Positions 27,834 through 37,697 of a DNA stretch of 64,000 bases are shown here, piece by piece. Every line of letters begins with the position of its first letter. The first letter of the stretch is position 1. Under the pieces are notes generated by a model that searched no databases, had not been told where the DNA came from, and was given only the letters and a program-made list of their open reading frames with translations. Source of the stretch: an uncultured Cellvibrionales bacterium (GTDB lineage: Bacteria; Pseudomonadota; Gammaproteobacteria; Pseudomonadales; Porticoccaceae). Position numbers and translations under genes: made by a program. The DNA lies in assembly GCA_913062605.1 (NCBI GenBank), contig CAJXWQ010000003.1:1-64000 (forward strand), written 5' to 3'.

Positions 27834-28108
27834 GGGGGATCCTTTAGGTCGGTATCAATGGGGGGTAGGGGCGGCATTATCCCTGATGTGATTACATTTG
27901 CCAAGACAAGGGGGCCGCAGGTGGGGGAGGGTTACAAAAAAATACTTTTTTCTGACCGCTTTGACGCCTTTTGGTCATGTAGTGTTCCTTCTCTTTGATG
28001 GTGATCTCCACCGGCTGAACCATATCTTTTTTGTCATCCTTTATGCGCTATGGGATTGCGGCAAAGTGACCGCTAGCGGGTAAGTCTCTCTAGGGGCTTT
28101 TTTTGCTG

Positions 28109-28127
28109 GCACTACTACCTGTAGTGC
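28109..28127. promoter_or_regulatory. Possible second, degenerate NrdR box
   Basis: GCACTAC-TACCT-GTAGTGC is an inverted repeat whose centre is about 32 bp upstream of the strong NrdR box, close to three helical turns as in paired NrdR boxes. It deviates from the consensus in spacing and core, so it could also be an unrelated stem-loop. Confidence 0.35.
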
Positions 28128-28142
28128 TTTATCTGGTAAGAG

Positions 28143-28158
28143 GCACAATATCTTGTAT
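28143..28158 (+). promoter_or_regulatory. NrdR box overlapping the nrdJ promoter
   Basis: GCACAATATCTTGTAT matches the known NrdR consensus ACACWATATMTWGTGT at 14 of 16 positions. A good -10 element, TATACT (28156-28161), overlaps its right end, so bound repressor would block the promoter of nrdJa. The remaining 480-base gap upstream shows no gene and no cobalamin riboswitch. Confidence 0.7.
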
Positions 28159-28317
28159 ACTAAGACTCGTTTTACGGTAATCGTTGATGGCCAAAAAGCA
28201 GCAATAATTCACTATAAGAAGCTGCAAAAAATAAGGTGGGATTAATCTCAAAGCCCCCAAAATAAGGCCATACAGCGGTACCCCAGCCACTTATGTAATA
28301 GGGGAATCAGAACCATT

Positions 28318-30468
28318 ATGTCGATTGAAGCGTTGAAAACCACGGATGAGCCAGGTGCCATCGAAATCAAACTACAGTCCGCCTCAGACGATATCTGGGA
28401 TAAAAAATACCGCCTTAAGGATAAAGAGGGTAATCCCGTCGACGAAACAATTGATGCGACCTATCGTCGTGTTGCCCGGGCACTCGCTGATGTTGAAGAA
28501 GAAGGAAAACAGGAGCTGTGGCATGAGCGGTTTTTGTGGGCACTGCGCAATGGTGCTATTCCCGCTGGTCGAATTATTTCCAATGCAGGTGCTCTAGAGC
28601 ATAAGCCATCCACCTCAACCATTAACTGTACCGTGTCCGGTATCGTTGAGGATTCTATGTTGGATATCCTTGAGAAAAACCTTGAGGCGGGTCTAACACT
28701 AAAAGCCGGTTGTGGTATCGGCTACGAGTTTTCTACGTTACGCCCCAAGGGTGCTTACGTTTCTGGTGCCGGTGCTTACACTTCGGGTCCCCTGTCCTTT
28801 ATGGATATCTTCGACAAGATGTGTTTCACCGTGTCTTCCGCTGGTGGTCGCCGTGGAGCCCAGATGGCCACCTTTGATATCAGTCATCCAGATGTGGTTG
28901 ATTTTATCCGAGCCAAACGTGAAGACGGTCGGCTGCGTCAATTCAACTTATCACTGCTGATAACCGAAGGGTTTATGGAAGCCGTTAAGAGTGATGACGA
29001 TTGGTCGCTGAGCTTCCCGGTTTTACGCAAAGAAATAGAGCAGGGCGCAGTAGACCCTACAGATGACACACTGTTGTGGCGTGAGTTTCCCACCACAAAA
29101 GGGTATATCACCAATGATGAAGGGCTGGTGGCCTGCCGTATTTACCGTACCGTCAAAGCACGTCAGCTGTGGAATGTGATCATGACCTCCACCTACGATT
29201 ATGCTGAGCCGGGCTTCATTCTGATCGACAAAGTTAATCAGCAGAACAACAACTGGTTCTGTGAAAATATTCGTGCCACCAACCCTTGTGGTGAACAGCC
29301 ATTGCCACCTTATGGCAGCTGTCTACTGGGCTCAGTTAATCTGACCAAATTTGTGTTGGACCCCTTTACCGAAAATGCCCGTTTTGATTGGGATAATTTC
29401 AGGGAAGTGGTTTCTGTGTTCACTCGGATGCTCGACAACGTGGTGGAAATTAATGGCCTGCCTCTGGAAGGTCAGCGGGAAGCCATTTTGAGTAAGCGGC
29501 GCCACGGTATGGGCTTCCTAGGACTGGGGTCCACCATGACAATGCTGCGCACGCCTTATGGTAGCCCGGCATCATTGGAATTGACCGAACAGGTTTCTCG
29601 TGAATTGGCCTTGGCGGGGTGGCGTGCAGGTTTGGAGCTGGCGAAGGAAAAAGGTGCTGCGCCTATCATGGATGAAGAATTTGAAGTCACTGAATCCATG
29701 ATGCGCCTCCGCCCTGAAATGGCTAATGACGGTATTGTGGTTGGCGACAAACTTAAGGGTAAGGTACTGCACGCCCGTTACAGTAAATACATGCAGAAAG
29801 TGGCTGAGGCCGACCCTCAGTTGGTGGATGATCTCGCCAATGTGGGTTGCCGGTTTACTCACCACTCCTCCATTGCGCCAACGGGTACTATTTCGCTGTC
29901 ACTGGCCAACAATGCCAGTAATGGTATCGAGCCAAGTTTTGCTCATCATTATTCCCGCAATGTGATCCGTGAAGGTAAGAAGTCCAAAGAGAAAGTTGAT
30001 GTGTTCTCCTATGAGATGCTGGCCTATCGTGAATTGATTAACTCGGATGCCATGCCTTTTTCTGAGACAGAAGGGGAGAAACTGCCTGATTACTTTATTA
30101 CCAGTGATGATATTAAGCCCAGGCAACATGTAGACGTGCAGGCGGCAGCCCAAGCTTGGATAGACTCCTCTATTTCCAAGACTATCAATGTGTCCACGGA
30201 CTGTGACTTTGACGAGTTCAAGGATATTTATCTCTATGCTTATGAGAATGGTCTCAAGGGTTGCACCACGTTCCGCTTTAACCCGGAAGCCTTCCAAGGT
30301 GTATTGGTGAAAGAGAAAGATCTGGAGGCCACTACCTATCAATTCACTCTGGAAGACGGTTCAACCGTGGATCTGAAGGGTAATGAGGAAGTGGAATACG
30401 ACGGCGAGACACATACCGCTGCGAACCTGTTCGATGCCTTGAAAGAAGGCTATTACGGCAAATTTTGA
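28318..30468 (+). CDS. nrdJa: B12-dependent ribonucleotide reductase, large part (NrdJa)
   Basis: Catalytic polypeptide of a class II ribonucleotide reductase, which makes deoxynucleotides using adenosylcobalamin and works with or without oxygen. Seen are NCTVSGIVEDSM (active-site Cys region), LKAGCGIGYEFSTLRPKGA, NPCGEQPLPPYGSCLLGSVNL and APTGTISL. At 716 residues it lacks the C-terminal part present in single-chain enzymes; that part is the next gene, as in Pseudomonas. Regulation by NrdR is indicated upstream. Confidence 0.95.
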   Translation: MSIEALKTTDEPGAIEIKLQSASDDIWDKKYRLKDKEGNPVDETIDATYRRVARALADVEEEGKQELWHERFLWALRNGAIPAGRIISNAGALEHKPSTSTINCTVSGIVEDSMLDILEKNLEAGLTLKAGCGIGYEFSTLRPKGAYVSGAGAYTSGPLSFMDIFDKMCFTVSSAGGRRGAQMATFDISHPDVVDFIRAKREDGRLRQFNLSLLITEGFMEAVKSDDDWSLSFPVLRKEIEQGAVDPTDDTLLWREFPTTKGYITNDEGLVACRIYRTVKARQLWNVIMTSTYDYAEPGFILIDKVNQQNNNWFCENIRATNPCGEQPLPPYGSCLLGSVNLTKFVLDPFTENARFDWDNFREVVSVFTRMLDNVVEINGLPLEGQREAILSKRRHGMGFLGLGSTMTMLRTPYGSPASLELTEQVSRELALAGWRAGLELAKEKGAAPIMDEEFEVTESMMRLRPEMANDGIVVGDKLKGKVLHARYSKYMQKVAEADPQLVDDLANVGCRFTHHSSIAPTGTISLSLANNASNGIEPSFAHHYSRNVIREGKKSKEKVDVFSYEMLAYRELINSDAMPFSETEGEKLPDYFITSDDIKPRQHVDVQAAAQAWIDSSISKTINVSTDCDFDEFKDIYLYAYENGLKGCTTFRFNPEAFQGVLVKEKDLEATTYQFTLEDGSTVDLKGNEEVEYDGETHTAANLFDALKEGYYGKF

Positions 30469-30482
30469 TCGGAAGAATCAAC

Positions 30483-31199
30483 ATGACAGTTAAACTCGAC
30501 AAAAAAATTATAGGCTACAAGGTTGTTACCCCCTCCAATGACGACGCTATACCTGAGTCTCAAACTGAAGGGGAACTAGAGCGTGCCATTGAGCAGATGA
30601 CTGAGAATGTCAGTCGTCCTGAGGAGCTGCATGGTTCGACGTATAAAGTTAAAACTCCGCTCTCTGAACATGCGCTCTATATCACCATTAACGATATTGT
30701 GTTGAATCCAGGTACTGACCATGAGCAGCGCCGTCCCTTCGAGATTTTTATCAACTCGAAGAATATGGACCAATTCCAATGGGTGGTGGCATTGACGCGT
30801 GTTATTTCAGCGGTATTCCGCAAGGGAGGTGATTGCACTTTCCTGGCAGAGGAGCTGAAGGCGGTATTTGATCCTCAGGGTGGATACTTCAAGCGTGGTG
30901 GTAAATTTATGCCTTCGCTGGTGGCCGAAATTGGTGAAGCCATTGAAGATCACTTGACCAAAATCGGAATGCTGACAGGCCCCGACTTGGGTGATCATCA
31001 AAAGGCTATTTTGGCAGAAAAACGTGCCGAGTATGAGGCGGCCACTCAGCCTTCAGCAGCGGCTGCCAGTGCACCCACAGGTGAGGCGAACCCATTCCCG
31101 GAAACAGCCCAGCTATGCCATAAATGTATGACAAAGGCATCCATTTTGATGGATGGATGTCTGACCTGTTTGAATTGTGGTGATTCTAAGTGCGGATAA
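30483..31199 (+). CDS. nrdJb: B12-dependent ribonucleotide reductase, small part (NrdJb)
   Basis: The 238-residue second polypeptide of the split class II enzyme, required with NrdJa in Pseudomonas aeruginosa. It contains the TSCPD-type domain (RRPFEIFINSKNMDQFQWVVALTRVISAVFRKG in outline) and a Cys-rich tail (LCHKCMTKAS, then CLTCLNCGDSKCG) that probably shuttles electrons to the active site. I chose ATG 30483, 14 bases after the nrdJa stop, with GGAAG at 30471. Confidence 0.93.
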   Translation: MTVKLDKKIIGYKVVTPSNDDAIPESQTEGELERAIEQMTENVSRPEELHGSTYKVKTPLSEHALYITINDIVLNPGTDHEQRRPFEIFINSKNMDQFQWVVALTRVISAVFRKGGDCTFLAEELKAVFDPQGGYFKRGGKFMPSLVAEIGEAIEDHLTKIGMLTGPDLGDHQKAILAEKRAEYEAATQPSAAAASAPTGEANPFPETAQLCHKCMTKASILMDGCLTCLNCGDSKCG

Positions 31200-31250
31200 A
31201 ACAAGACTAAGAATACGGTGTAAATAATCCGCACTAGGAGGGGAGATTAG

Positions 31251-31274
31251 CCGGACTTTAGTCCGGTTTTTTTT
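31251..31274 (+). terminator. Terminator after nrdJab
   Basis: Perfect stem CCGGACT / AGTCCGG with a two-base loop, followed by eight T residues. Confidence 0.9.
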
Positions 31275-31303
31275 CACCTGCAGGTTGCAAGGCATCTCTA
31301 TTT

Positions 31304-31810
31304 TTACTTGCGCTCATTCAGTCCTTTGATAATAGAGCCGACAACTTCTTCAGGTGAATGCCGATCACAGTTTATGGTGATATTGGCGTAGCGGCGATAC
31401 AGCTCAGTGCGCTCGGTGAATAAATCGCCAAAACTTTGATCGGGGTGACACGCAATACCACGGGTTTCATAATCGTGAATACGTTCTCGGAGGGTTTGTA
31501 GTGGCGTGTTCAGATACACGATGGTTGAATTTCTTGCTAGGTGTGCCATTCCTGCAGCGCTGTACACGGCGCTACCCCCGGTGGCAATGACTGAATTTTG
31601 TGTGTCGATACTGATGAGTACTGACTCTTCGATTTGGCGCAATGTCAGATAATCCGTGTTATCCATAATTTGTTGCAGGGTTTTACCCTCGTGAACCTGA
31701 ATCAGCACGTCGGTATCCAGAAAGCCCTTACCCAGGGCTTTGGCCAGTAATAGACCGTTGGTACTTTTTCCTGCACCGGGCATACCAATCAGAATAATGT
31801 TGTTTTTCAC
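31304..31810 (-). CDS. Shikimate kinase-family protein
   Basis: A 168-residue P-loop kinase. Walker A is GMPGAGKST, the shikimate-binding Asp is in LDTDVLIQ, the Gly-Gly motif is ATGGSAV, and the lid region contains TRGIACHP and RTELYRRYA with a conserved Arg. These fit AroK/AroL. It is rather divergent and stands alone without aroB, so it could be an accessory shikimate kinase or a relative with another substrate. Confidence 0.8.
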   Translation of the reverse strand: MKNNIILIGMPGAGKSTNGLLLAKALGKGFLDTDVLIQVHEGKTLQQIMDNTDYLTLRQIEESVLISIDTQNSVIATGGSAVYSAAGMAHLARNSTIVYLNTPLQTLRERIHDYETRGIACHPDQSFGDLFTERTELYRRYANITINCDRHSPEEVVGSIIKGLNERK

Positions 31811-31903
31811 TGGTTGGGCTTCCTATTTTTGATACTGATCAACGCTTCTCTCTGATTGCTACTAGTTATCACTGCGCTATTATTACTACTTAAAGTGTTA
31901 CTA

Positions 31904-32752
31904 CTAGAGTGATGCTTTCACAAAATCCATCAACCGGGTAATTGCTTCGCTGGGTTCGTTGCTCTGATCGATCAGGCTAATACCCACTTTGCCCAGTTTG
32001 GGCAGCTTTTCCGAAGGTTTCAAGATACGCAGGTTTTCGGGCACAGTGCTCTTGGCCAGCACGGTGACCCCCAGCCCTTCATCAATGGCCGCTTGAATAC
32101 CGGTAAGGTCCGGGATGGTATAGACAATGCGCCAATCCCGGTGACTCTCTCGGAGTTTTTCAATACCACGTTGGCGGTAAATACAGCCCTTGGGCGCCAC
32201 GATTAAGGGCAGCGGTACTTGCAGGTGAGCATCGTGGTCAGTGCCCGTTACCCAGACAAGGTCATCCTCTTTTACCAGATTATCTCCCGCCGTGGACGGA
32301 TCATCATGTAGCGCGAGAATCAGATCGTATCGGTGGCGCTCGGGTTCCGATAATAGCTGTTTGCTCAAGGCACAGTTCACTTCGAGGGTGACATTAGGGT
32401 AGGCCTGAGCAAAGCGGCCAACGATTTTTGGCAGCAGGGTGGTGGCGAATTCGCTGGGAATACCAAAGTGTATTTTTCCGCTAACCGACGTTTTACTGAA
32501 TTGGGCGACGGCTTCGTCATTGATCGCGAGTATTTGTTTAGCGTAACGGAATAGTAGCTGGCCTGATTGGCTGAGTTCCAGCTGCTGGCCACTGCGAATC
32601 AGCAGGGTTTGTTCCAGTAATTGTTCAAGACGTTTGATTTGTAAACTGATGGCGGGTTGGGAGCGTCCGAGCCATTCGGCTGCCTGGGTAAAACCACCCA
32701 GTTCGATCACGGTAACAAAGGCTCGAAGTAAGTCCGTTGGCAGGTTTTTCAT
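31904..32752 (-). CDS. LysR-type regulator, LrhA/HexA-like
   Basis: A 282-residue LysR regulator with N-terminal helix-turn-helix (DLLRAFVTVIELGGFTQAAE, then RSQPAISLQIKRLE) typical of the LrhA/PecT/HexA group. It is transcribed divergently from gcvT with 150 bases between starts. In E. coli the gcv operon is controlled by another LysR protein, GcvA, but this one does not look like GcvA; control of gcvT is only positional inference. Confidence 0.86.
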   Translation of the reverse strand: MKNLPTDLLRAFVTVIELGGFTQAAEWLGRSQPAISLQIKRLEQLLEQTLLIRSGQQLELSQSGQLLFRYAKQILAINDEAVAQFSKTSVSGKIHFGIPSEFATTLLPKIVGRFAQAYPNVTLEVNCALSKQLLSEPERHRYDLILALHDDPSTAGDNLVKEDDLVWVTGTDHDAHLQVPLPLIVAPKGCIYRQRGIEKLRESHRDWRIVYTIPDLTGIQAAIDEGLGVTVLAKSTVPENLRILKPSEKLPKLGKVGISLIDQSNEPSEAITRLMDFVKASL

Positions 32753-32902
32753 GGCATCAGGTACTGTATTAGAGCTATAAGTATTACTAATGATGGGATT
32801 TTAACTATTAATTTTACCAATTCATAGCGGGTCGCTAATATGGCTGTTTTTCATGCACCTTAACGTGCCATTGCACCAGAACATCATGCCCAAAAGGTAC
32901 CT

Positions 32903-34030
32903 ATGACTACTGATACAACAACTGACTTGAAAGCTACGCCACTCAAGGCATTGCACTTGGAGCTGGGTGCCCGGATGGTGCCCTTTGCGGGTTATGAAAT
33001 GCCGGTTCAATATCCAGATGGCATCAAGACTGAACATCTCCACACACGCAAACATGCAGGCTTATTCGATGTGTCCCATATGGGACAGGTAGTCATCACC
33101 GGTGACGGTGTTGCTGCTGCTTTGGAGAAGCTGGTGCCAGTGGAACTGGAAACTCTGGGTATCAATAAGCAGACCTATGCGTTGTTCACCAATGAACAGG
33201 GCGGCGTTCTGGATGACCTGATGATTGTTCGTTGGGCGGAAGACTGTTTTTTTCTGGTAGTGAATGCTGCCTGTAAAGAGCAGGACATTGCTTACTTAAG
33301 AAGTGCGCTCCCCGGCTTCGAGATTGAGTGTTTGGAAGGGCGTGGATTACTGGCACTTCAGGGGCCCACAGCCGTGGATGTAATGGCTCAACTGGCACCC
33401 GATGTGCGTGAGCTGGTATTTATGACCGGTAGCCGCGTTATTCTTGAAGGTGCTGATTGTTATATCACCCGGTCTGGTTACACCGGGGAAGATGGTTTTG
33501 AAATTTCTGTACCGGCTGAATCTGCGGAAGCATTGGCTCGTAAGTTGGTGTCCTTCGAACAAGTGAACGCTATTGGATTGGGTGCTCGAGATTCTCTGAG
33601 GCTGGAAGCAGGGTTGTGCTTGTATGGTCATGACCTCGATACTGAAACAACGCCCATTCAGGCGTCATTACTCTGGAGTATCAGTAAGTCCCGTCGCGCC
33701 GATGGTGCAAAAGCGGGTGGTTTCCCCGGTGCCGATATTATTTTTAACGAGCAGGCCAATGGGGCACCCCGCAAGAGAGTAGGTCTGAAGGTGGAAGGGC
33801 GTGCGCCTGTCCGAGAAGGGGCTGAACTGGTTAATGCTGAAGGTGAACAGGTGGGGGTGGTGACCAGTGGTGGTTTTGGCCCAAGCCTGGAAGCGCCATT
33901 GGCCATGGGCTATGTGGCGAAAGATTATGCGGCAGTGGGTACTGAGCTTAATGCCATGGTGCGGGGCAAGCCTCGTCCGGTGACCGTGGAGAAAATGCCT
34001 TTTGTGCCTCAGCGTTATTACCGTGGGTAA
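32903..34030 (+). CDS. gcvT: Glycine cleavage T protein (aminomethyltransferase)
   Basis: T protein transfers the methylene group from the aminomethyl-lipoyl H protein to tetrahydrofolate, releasing ammonia. It has 375 residues with TPLKALHLELGARMVPFAGYEMPVQ in outline, FDVSHMGQV, SRSGYTGEDGFEIS-type TRSGYTGEDGFEIS and GLGARDSLRLEAGLCLYGHD. The last codons and stop lie inside a 13-bp tandem repeat. No glycine riboswitch is recognisable upstream. Confidence 0.96.
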   Translation: MTTDTTTDLKATPLKALHLELGARMVPFAGYEMPVQYPDGIKTEHLHTRKHAGLFDVSHMGQVVITGDGVAAALEKLVPVELETLGINKQTYALFTNEQGGVLDDLMIVRWAEDCFFLVVNAACKEQDIAYLRSALPGFEIECLEGRGLLALQGPTAVDVMAQLAPDVRELVFMTGSRVILEGADCYITRSGYTGEDGFEISVPAESAEALARKLVSFEQVNAIGLGARDSLRLEAGLCLYGHDLDTETTPIQASLLWSISKSRRADGAKAGGFPGADIIFNEQANGAPRKRVGLKVEGRAPVREGAELVNAEGEQVGVVTSGGFGPSLEAPLAMGYVAKDYAAVGTELNAMVRGKPRPVTVEKMPFVPQRYYRG

Positions 34031-34099
34031 GAGTCGTGGGTAAGAGTCGTGGGTAAGAGTCGTGGGTAAGAGCCGAGGTTAGAGTGCCGTGGGTAATAG
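34023..34099 (+). repeat. 13-bp tandem repeat starting in the gcvT stop region
   Basis: GTGGGTAAGAGTC repeats at 34023, 34036, 34049 and 34062 with one change in the last copy; a decayed copy (GTGGGTAATAGCC) follows at 34089-34101. Each copy carries TAA, so stops occur in all three frames. Confidence 0.85.
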
Positions 34100-34138
34100 C
34101 CGAGTGAAAACCCAAGAGAACAGGCTGGTTCACAAAAG

Positions 34139-34180
34139 ATGAACAAATCAGAGATGAACAAACCAGAAATGAACAAGTAG
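34139..34180 (+). other. Micro-ORF of three 15-bp repeats before gcvP
   Basis: ATG AAC AAA TCA GAG is repeated with small changes three times, giving a potential 13-residue peptide [13 protein letters not shown] that ends 11 bases before the gcvP ATG. No good ribosome-binding site is seen for it. It may be a chance repeat or a leader that couples translation to gcvP. Confidence 0.4.
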
Positions 34181-34191
34181 AGACACCAAAT

Positions 34192-37047
34192 ATGAAGTCA
34201 CTGGCAAAACTGGAAAACAGCAATGAATTTATTCGCCGCCATATTGGCCCCTCTGATGTCGATCAGCAGGCGATGTTGGAGAGTCTCGGCTATGAAGGAA
34301 TGGACTCATTTATCAGTGCTGTTGTGCCAGATAATATCCGCTCCAGTTACTCGCTTGATTTGGGTGATCCCACCACAGAGCAGGAGGCATTGTCAGAGCT
34401 ACGCGCCATTGCCAGTCAGAACAGGGTATTGAAAAACTTCATCGGTCAGGGTTATTACAACTGCATTACGCCCAATGTAATTTTGCGAAATGTACTGGAA
34501 AACCCCGCTTGGTACACCGCTTATACGCCTTATCAGCCAGAGATTTCTCAGGGGCGCTTAGAAGCACTACTGAATTTTCAGACCATGATTACCGATCTTA
34601 CGGGGATGGATCTTGCCAGTGCTTCTCTGCTGGACGAAGGTACGGCTGCGGGTGAGGCCATGACCCTTTGCCAACGGATGTCCAAATCCAAGGGCAAAGT
34701 ATTTTTTGTGGACCAACACTGTTTGCCTCAAACCATTGAGGTGGTGGAGACCCGTGCAGAACCTATGGGGCTCGAAGTGATAGTGGGTGATCCTGCTGAT
34801 GTTGGTGAGCATGACTGTTTCGGCGTGCTGCTACAGTATCCCGGTGTGGATGGAGCGATTCGTGACTTTGGTGGCGTGATTGAAACAGCCCATCAACAGA
34901 AAGCATTGGTAGTGATGGCAGCAGATATTCTCAGCTTATTATTACTGAAAAGCCCAGCGGAACTGGGTGCCGACGTAGCCATTGGTTGCACCCAGCGTTT
35001 TGGAGTACCGCTAGGTTTTGGCGGTCCTCATGCGGCTTATATGGCCACCCGTGATTCATTCAAGCGCTCCTTGCCGGGCCGTTTGGTGGGCATTTCACTC
35101 GATAGTCGAGGCAAGTCGGCCTACCGGTTGGCACTACAAACTCGCGAGCAACATATCCGCCGCGAGAAGGCCACCAGTAATATCTGTACTGCTCAGGTGT
35201 TGTTAGCGGTAATGGCCAGTATGTATGCGGTTTACCATGGTCCTGATGGACTGAAAAGAATTGCCGAAAAAGTGCATTGTCTTACGGCAATTTTAGCTGA
35301 TGGATTGAAAAAGCTGGGGCATGCGCCAGTTAATGACAGCTTCTTTGATACGTTGACCATTGCAACCGGTGCCCAGACGGCTGACATTCATAACAATGCG
35401 GTAGCTCAGGGTATTAACCTACGGGTAGTTGACGGCAACCACGTGGGTATCTCTCTGGATGAAACCACCAGCTCTGAGGATATCGAATCCCTTTGGCGCC
35501 TATTTGATGATGGTGCTGCACTGACTGTGGCTGATTTGGAGCAGGCTGCCGAAAGTGGTCTGCCAGAGAGCTTATTGCGTATCGGCGATACCCTGACCCA
35601 TCCTGTCTTTAATCGTTACCATTCTGAAACCGAAATGCTGCGTTATCTGCGCAAGCTGGCAGACAAAGATATTGCTCTTGATCGTGCGATGATCCCATTG
35701 GGTTCTTGCACCATGAAACTCAATGCCACCGCTGAAATGATTCCGGTAACTTGGCCAGAGTTTGCCAATATCCACCCCTTTGCGCCGCGGGACCAGACGG
35801 TAGGTTATGTGGCAATGATCGAAGAGTTGGAAGCCATGCTTTGTGCGGCAACGGGTTATGACTCGATTTCCCTGCAACCCAATGCCGGTTCTCAAGGCGA
35901 GTATGCCGGGCTGTTGGCTATTCGCGCCTATCATGAAAGCCGTGGTGATTCCCATCGCAATATCTGCCTGATCCCCAGTTCTGCCCATGGTACCAATCCA
36001 GCGTCTGCACAAATGTGTGGTATGCGAGTGGTCGTTACCAGTTGTGATGATCAAGGCAACGTGGATATTGACGACCTTCGCACTAAGGCAGAGCAACACA
36101 GTGAAAATCTTGCTGCCATTATGGTGACGTACCCTTCCACTCATGGCGTATTTGAAGAGGGTATTACTGAAATTTGCGACATCATCCATCAGCACGGTGG
36201 GCAGGTCTACATCGATGGTGCCAATCTCAATGCCATGGTGGGCCTCTGTCAGCCGGGCAAGTTTGGTGGTGATGTGTCACATTTAAATTTGCACAAAACT
36301 TTTTGTATTCCTCACGGTGGTGGTGGTCCCGGCGTGGGGCCAGTGGCTGTGCGTGAGCATTTAGCACCGTATTTGCCTGGCCATGATAGTTTGGGTAAAG
36401 AGACGGCTGTGGGTGCCGTATCTGCCGCCCCTTGGGGTAGTGCCAGTATTCTGCCCATTACCTGGATGTATATCAAAATGATGGGTGCGCAAGGGCTGAA
36501 GCAGGCCACTGAGGTTGCGATTCTTAATACCAACTACATGGCTGAGCGGCTCAAGGGTGTTTATCCCATTCTTTATACGGGCACTAATGATCGGGTGGCT
36601 CACGAATGTATTGTGGATCTGCGGGGTATCAAGGATGACTCCGGTGTTACCGTGGATGATGTGGCCAAGCGTCTGATCGACTTCGGTTTTCACGCCCCGA
36701 CAATGTCATTTCCAGTGCCGGGCACCCTAATGATTGAGCCCACTGAGAGTGAATCCAAGGAAGAACTGGATCGGTTCTGCGATGCCATGTTACAAATTCG
36801 TGAGGAGATCGCTGCGGTAGAGCGTGGAGACTATCCGTTGGAAGACAATCCTCTTTGCCATGCCCCACATACTGCTGATGTGGTGGTGGCTGATGACTGG
36901 AATAGAAGCTATTCAAGGGAGCTGGCTGCCTACCCATTGGCATCCCTCAGGGAAACAAAATATTGGTCGCCTGTGGGTAGGATTGACAATGTATACGGTG
37001 ATAGAAATCTGGTGTGTGCTTGTCTGCCCATCGGTGAGTATGAATAA
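34192..37047 (+). CDS. gcvP: Glycine dehydrogenase (decarboxylating), P protein
   Basis: The PLP enzyme that decarboxylates glycine and loads the aminomethyl group onto lipoylated H protein. It is the fused single-chain form (951 residues). The PLP lysine is Lys702 in [30 protein letters not shown] and [10 protein letters not shown] are also conserved. gcvH, usually between gcvT and gcvP or next to them, is absent from the window. The ribosome site is weak (GTAGAG). Confidence 0.97.
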   Translation: MKSLAKLENSNEFIRRHIGPSDVDQQAMLESLGYEGMDSFISAVVPDNIRSSYSLDLGDPTTEQEALSELRAIASQNRVLKNFIGQGYYNCITPNVILRNVLENPAWYTAYTPYQPEISQGRLEALLNFQTMITDLTGMDLASASLLDEGTAAGEAMTLCQRMSKSKGKVFFVDQHCLPQTIEVVETRAEPMGLEVIVGDPADVGEHDCFGVLLQYPGVDGAIRDFGGVIETAHQQKALVVMAADILSLLLLKSPAELGADVAIGCTQRFGVPLGFGGPHAAYMATRDSFKRSLPGRLVGISLDSRGKSAYRLALQTREQHIRREKATSNICTAQVLLAVMASMYAVYHGPDGLKRIAEKVHCLTAILADGLKKLGHAPVNDSFFDTLTIATGAQTADIHNNAVAQGINLRVVDGNHVGISLDETTSSEDIESLWRLFDDGAALTVADLEQAAESGLPESLLRIGDTLTHPVFNRYHSETEMLRYLRKLADKDIALDRAMIPLGSCTMKLNATAEMIPVTWPEFANIHPFAPRDQTVGYVAMIEELEAMLCAATGYDSISLQPNAGSQGEYAGLLAIRAYHESRGDSHRNICLIPSSAHGTNPASAQMCGMRVVVTSCDDQGNVDIDDLRTKAEQHSENLAAIMVTYPSTHGVFEEGITEICDIIHQHGGQVYIDGANLNAMVGLCQPGKFGGDVSHLNLHKTFCIPHGGGGPGVGPVAVREHLAPYLPGHDSLGKETAVGAVSAAPWGSASILPITWMYIKMMGAQGLKQATEVAILNTNYMAERLKGVYPILYTGTNDRVAHECIVDLRGIKDDSGVTVDDVAKRLIDFGFHAPTMSFPVPGTLMIEPTESESKEELDRFCDAMLQIREEIAAVERGDYPLEDNPLCHAPHTADVVVADDWNRSYSRELAAYPLASLRETKYWSPVGRIDNVYGDRNLVCACLPIGEYE

Positions 37048-37083
37048 CCTGAGTACCAAATCCAGGTTAAATACACCAAGAAC

Positions 37084-37110
37084 AAAAAACGGGCCAGTGG
37101 CCCGTTTTTT
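37084..37110. terminator. Bidirectional terminator after gcvP
   Basis: AAAAAACGGGCC / GGCCCGTTTTTT with loop AGT. It can serve gcvP and the converging small gene. Confidence 0.92.
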
Positions 37111-37157
37111 AAGTACTGATGGTCGGTAGTTCTATCCTCTGATCTATGCAGTGAGCA

Positions 37158-37349
37158 TCAGGTGTCCGTTGTATCACTATCACCTGGCAGAGGCTGGACT
37201 TCCTGCAGTTGGTCACCGATTGCGTCGCCATTCTCCTCACTCTTCAGCCCAGCTTTTGCCTCGGCTTTCTTCAGCCGTTTCTCTTCCTTCTTCTTCTTTT
37301 TTGCCAGGTCTCTCTGACGTTTTTCAAAACTGTAGTTAGGTTTGGCCAT
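37158..37349 (-). CDS. Small conserved basic protein
   Basis: A 63-residue protein starting MAKPNYSFEKRQRDLAKKKKKEEKR. This N-terminus is common in small unnamed proteins of many gammaproteobacteria. The first half is a strongly basic helix, the rest acidic and disordered (EENGDAIGDQ, then GDSDTTDT). Function unknown; the charge suggests nucleic-acid or ribosome contact (inference). Confidence 0.75.
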   Translation of the reverse strand: MAKPNYSFEKRQRDLAKKKKKEEKRLKKAEAKAGLKSEENGDAIGDQLQEVQPLPGDSDTTDT

Positions 37350-37697
37350 TTTCGATGTCTTCTGCTGGTTTTAGTAAAGTAAACGGTGGGTAAGTGAACA
37401 GGATAAGGGTTTTATCTCTTAAGTGCGTGCTTTTTTGGCAAGTATTGAAAAAGATCTCGTATCGATCAGGTCGAGGTGAGCTCAAACAGTATTCTTATGA
37501 TCCCCTGCCATGGTCTTTTTCGACACCCAGAAAACTTCTGCTATGGTTAAACGCATGTACGGAAGGAACCCTGTGCACTAAGTTTTCTGTGGTCGTCGGT
37601 ACACAGCTATATTAGGCTGTCATCTCTGTGATCCTTTATTAGGGCGGTAAATCAGGTGAGTGTCATTGGTTGCTTCACCAGTAAGAAAGAGGTTGTT
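37350..37697. other. 348-base region without a convincing gene
   Basis: Between the small basic protein and the exported hemoglobin. A 73-codon open frame from 37394 begins with GTG, has no ribosome site and a random-looking product, so I do not call it. No clear promoter or NO-responsive operator could be recognised, though the hemoglobin promoter must lie here. Confidence 0.5.

Noticed and set aside
27898-28083. 61-codon open frame before nrdJa
   Set aside because: Low-complexity, no ribosome site, and it lies in the long regulatory gap upstream of the NrdR box.
27834-28317. Cobalamin riboswitch ahead of nrdJa
   Set aside because: I searched for the B12-box core and the expected conserved helices and saw none. 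The NrdR box explains control better.
32753-32902. Glycine riboswitch ahead of gcvT
   Set aside because: Only 150 bases, too short for a tandem aptamer with an expression platform, and no conserved core was seen.
37394-37615. 73-codon open frame with GTG start
   Set aside because: No ribosome site, random-looking product, no overlap logic with neighbours; the region is better seen as a promoter region.
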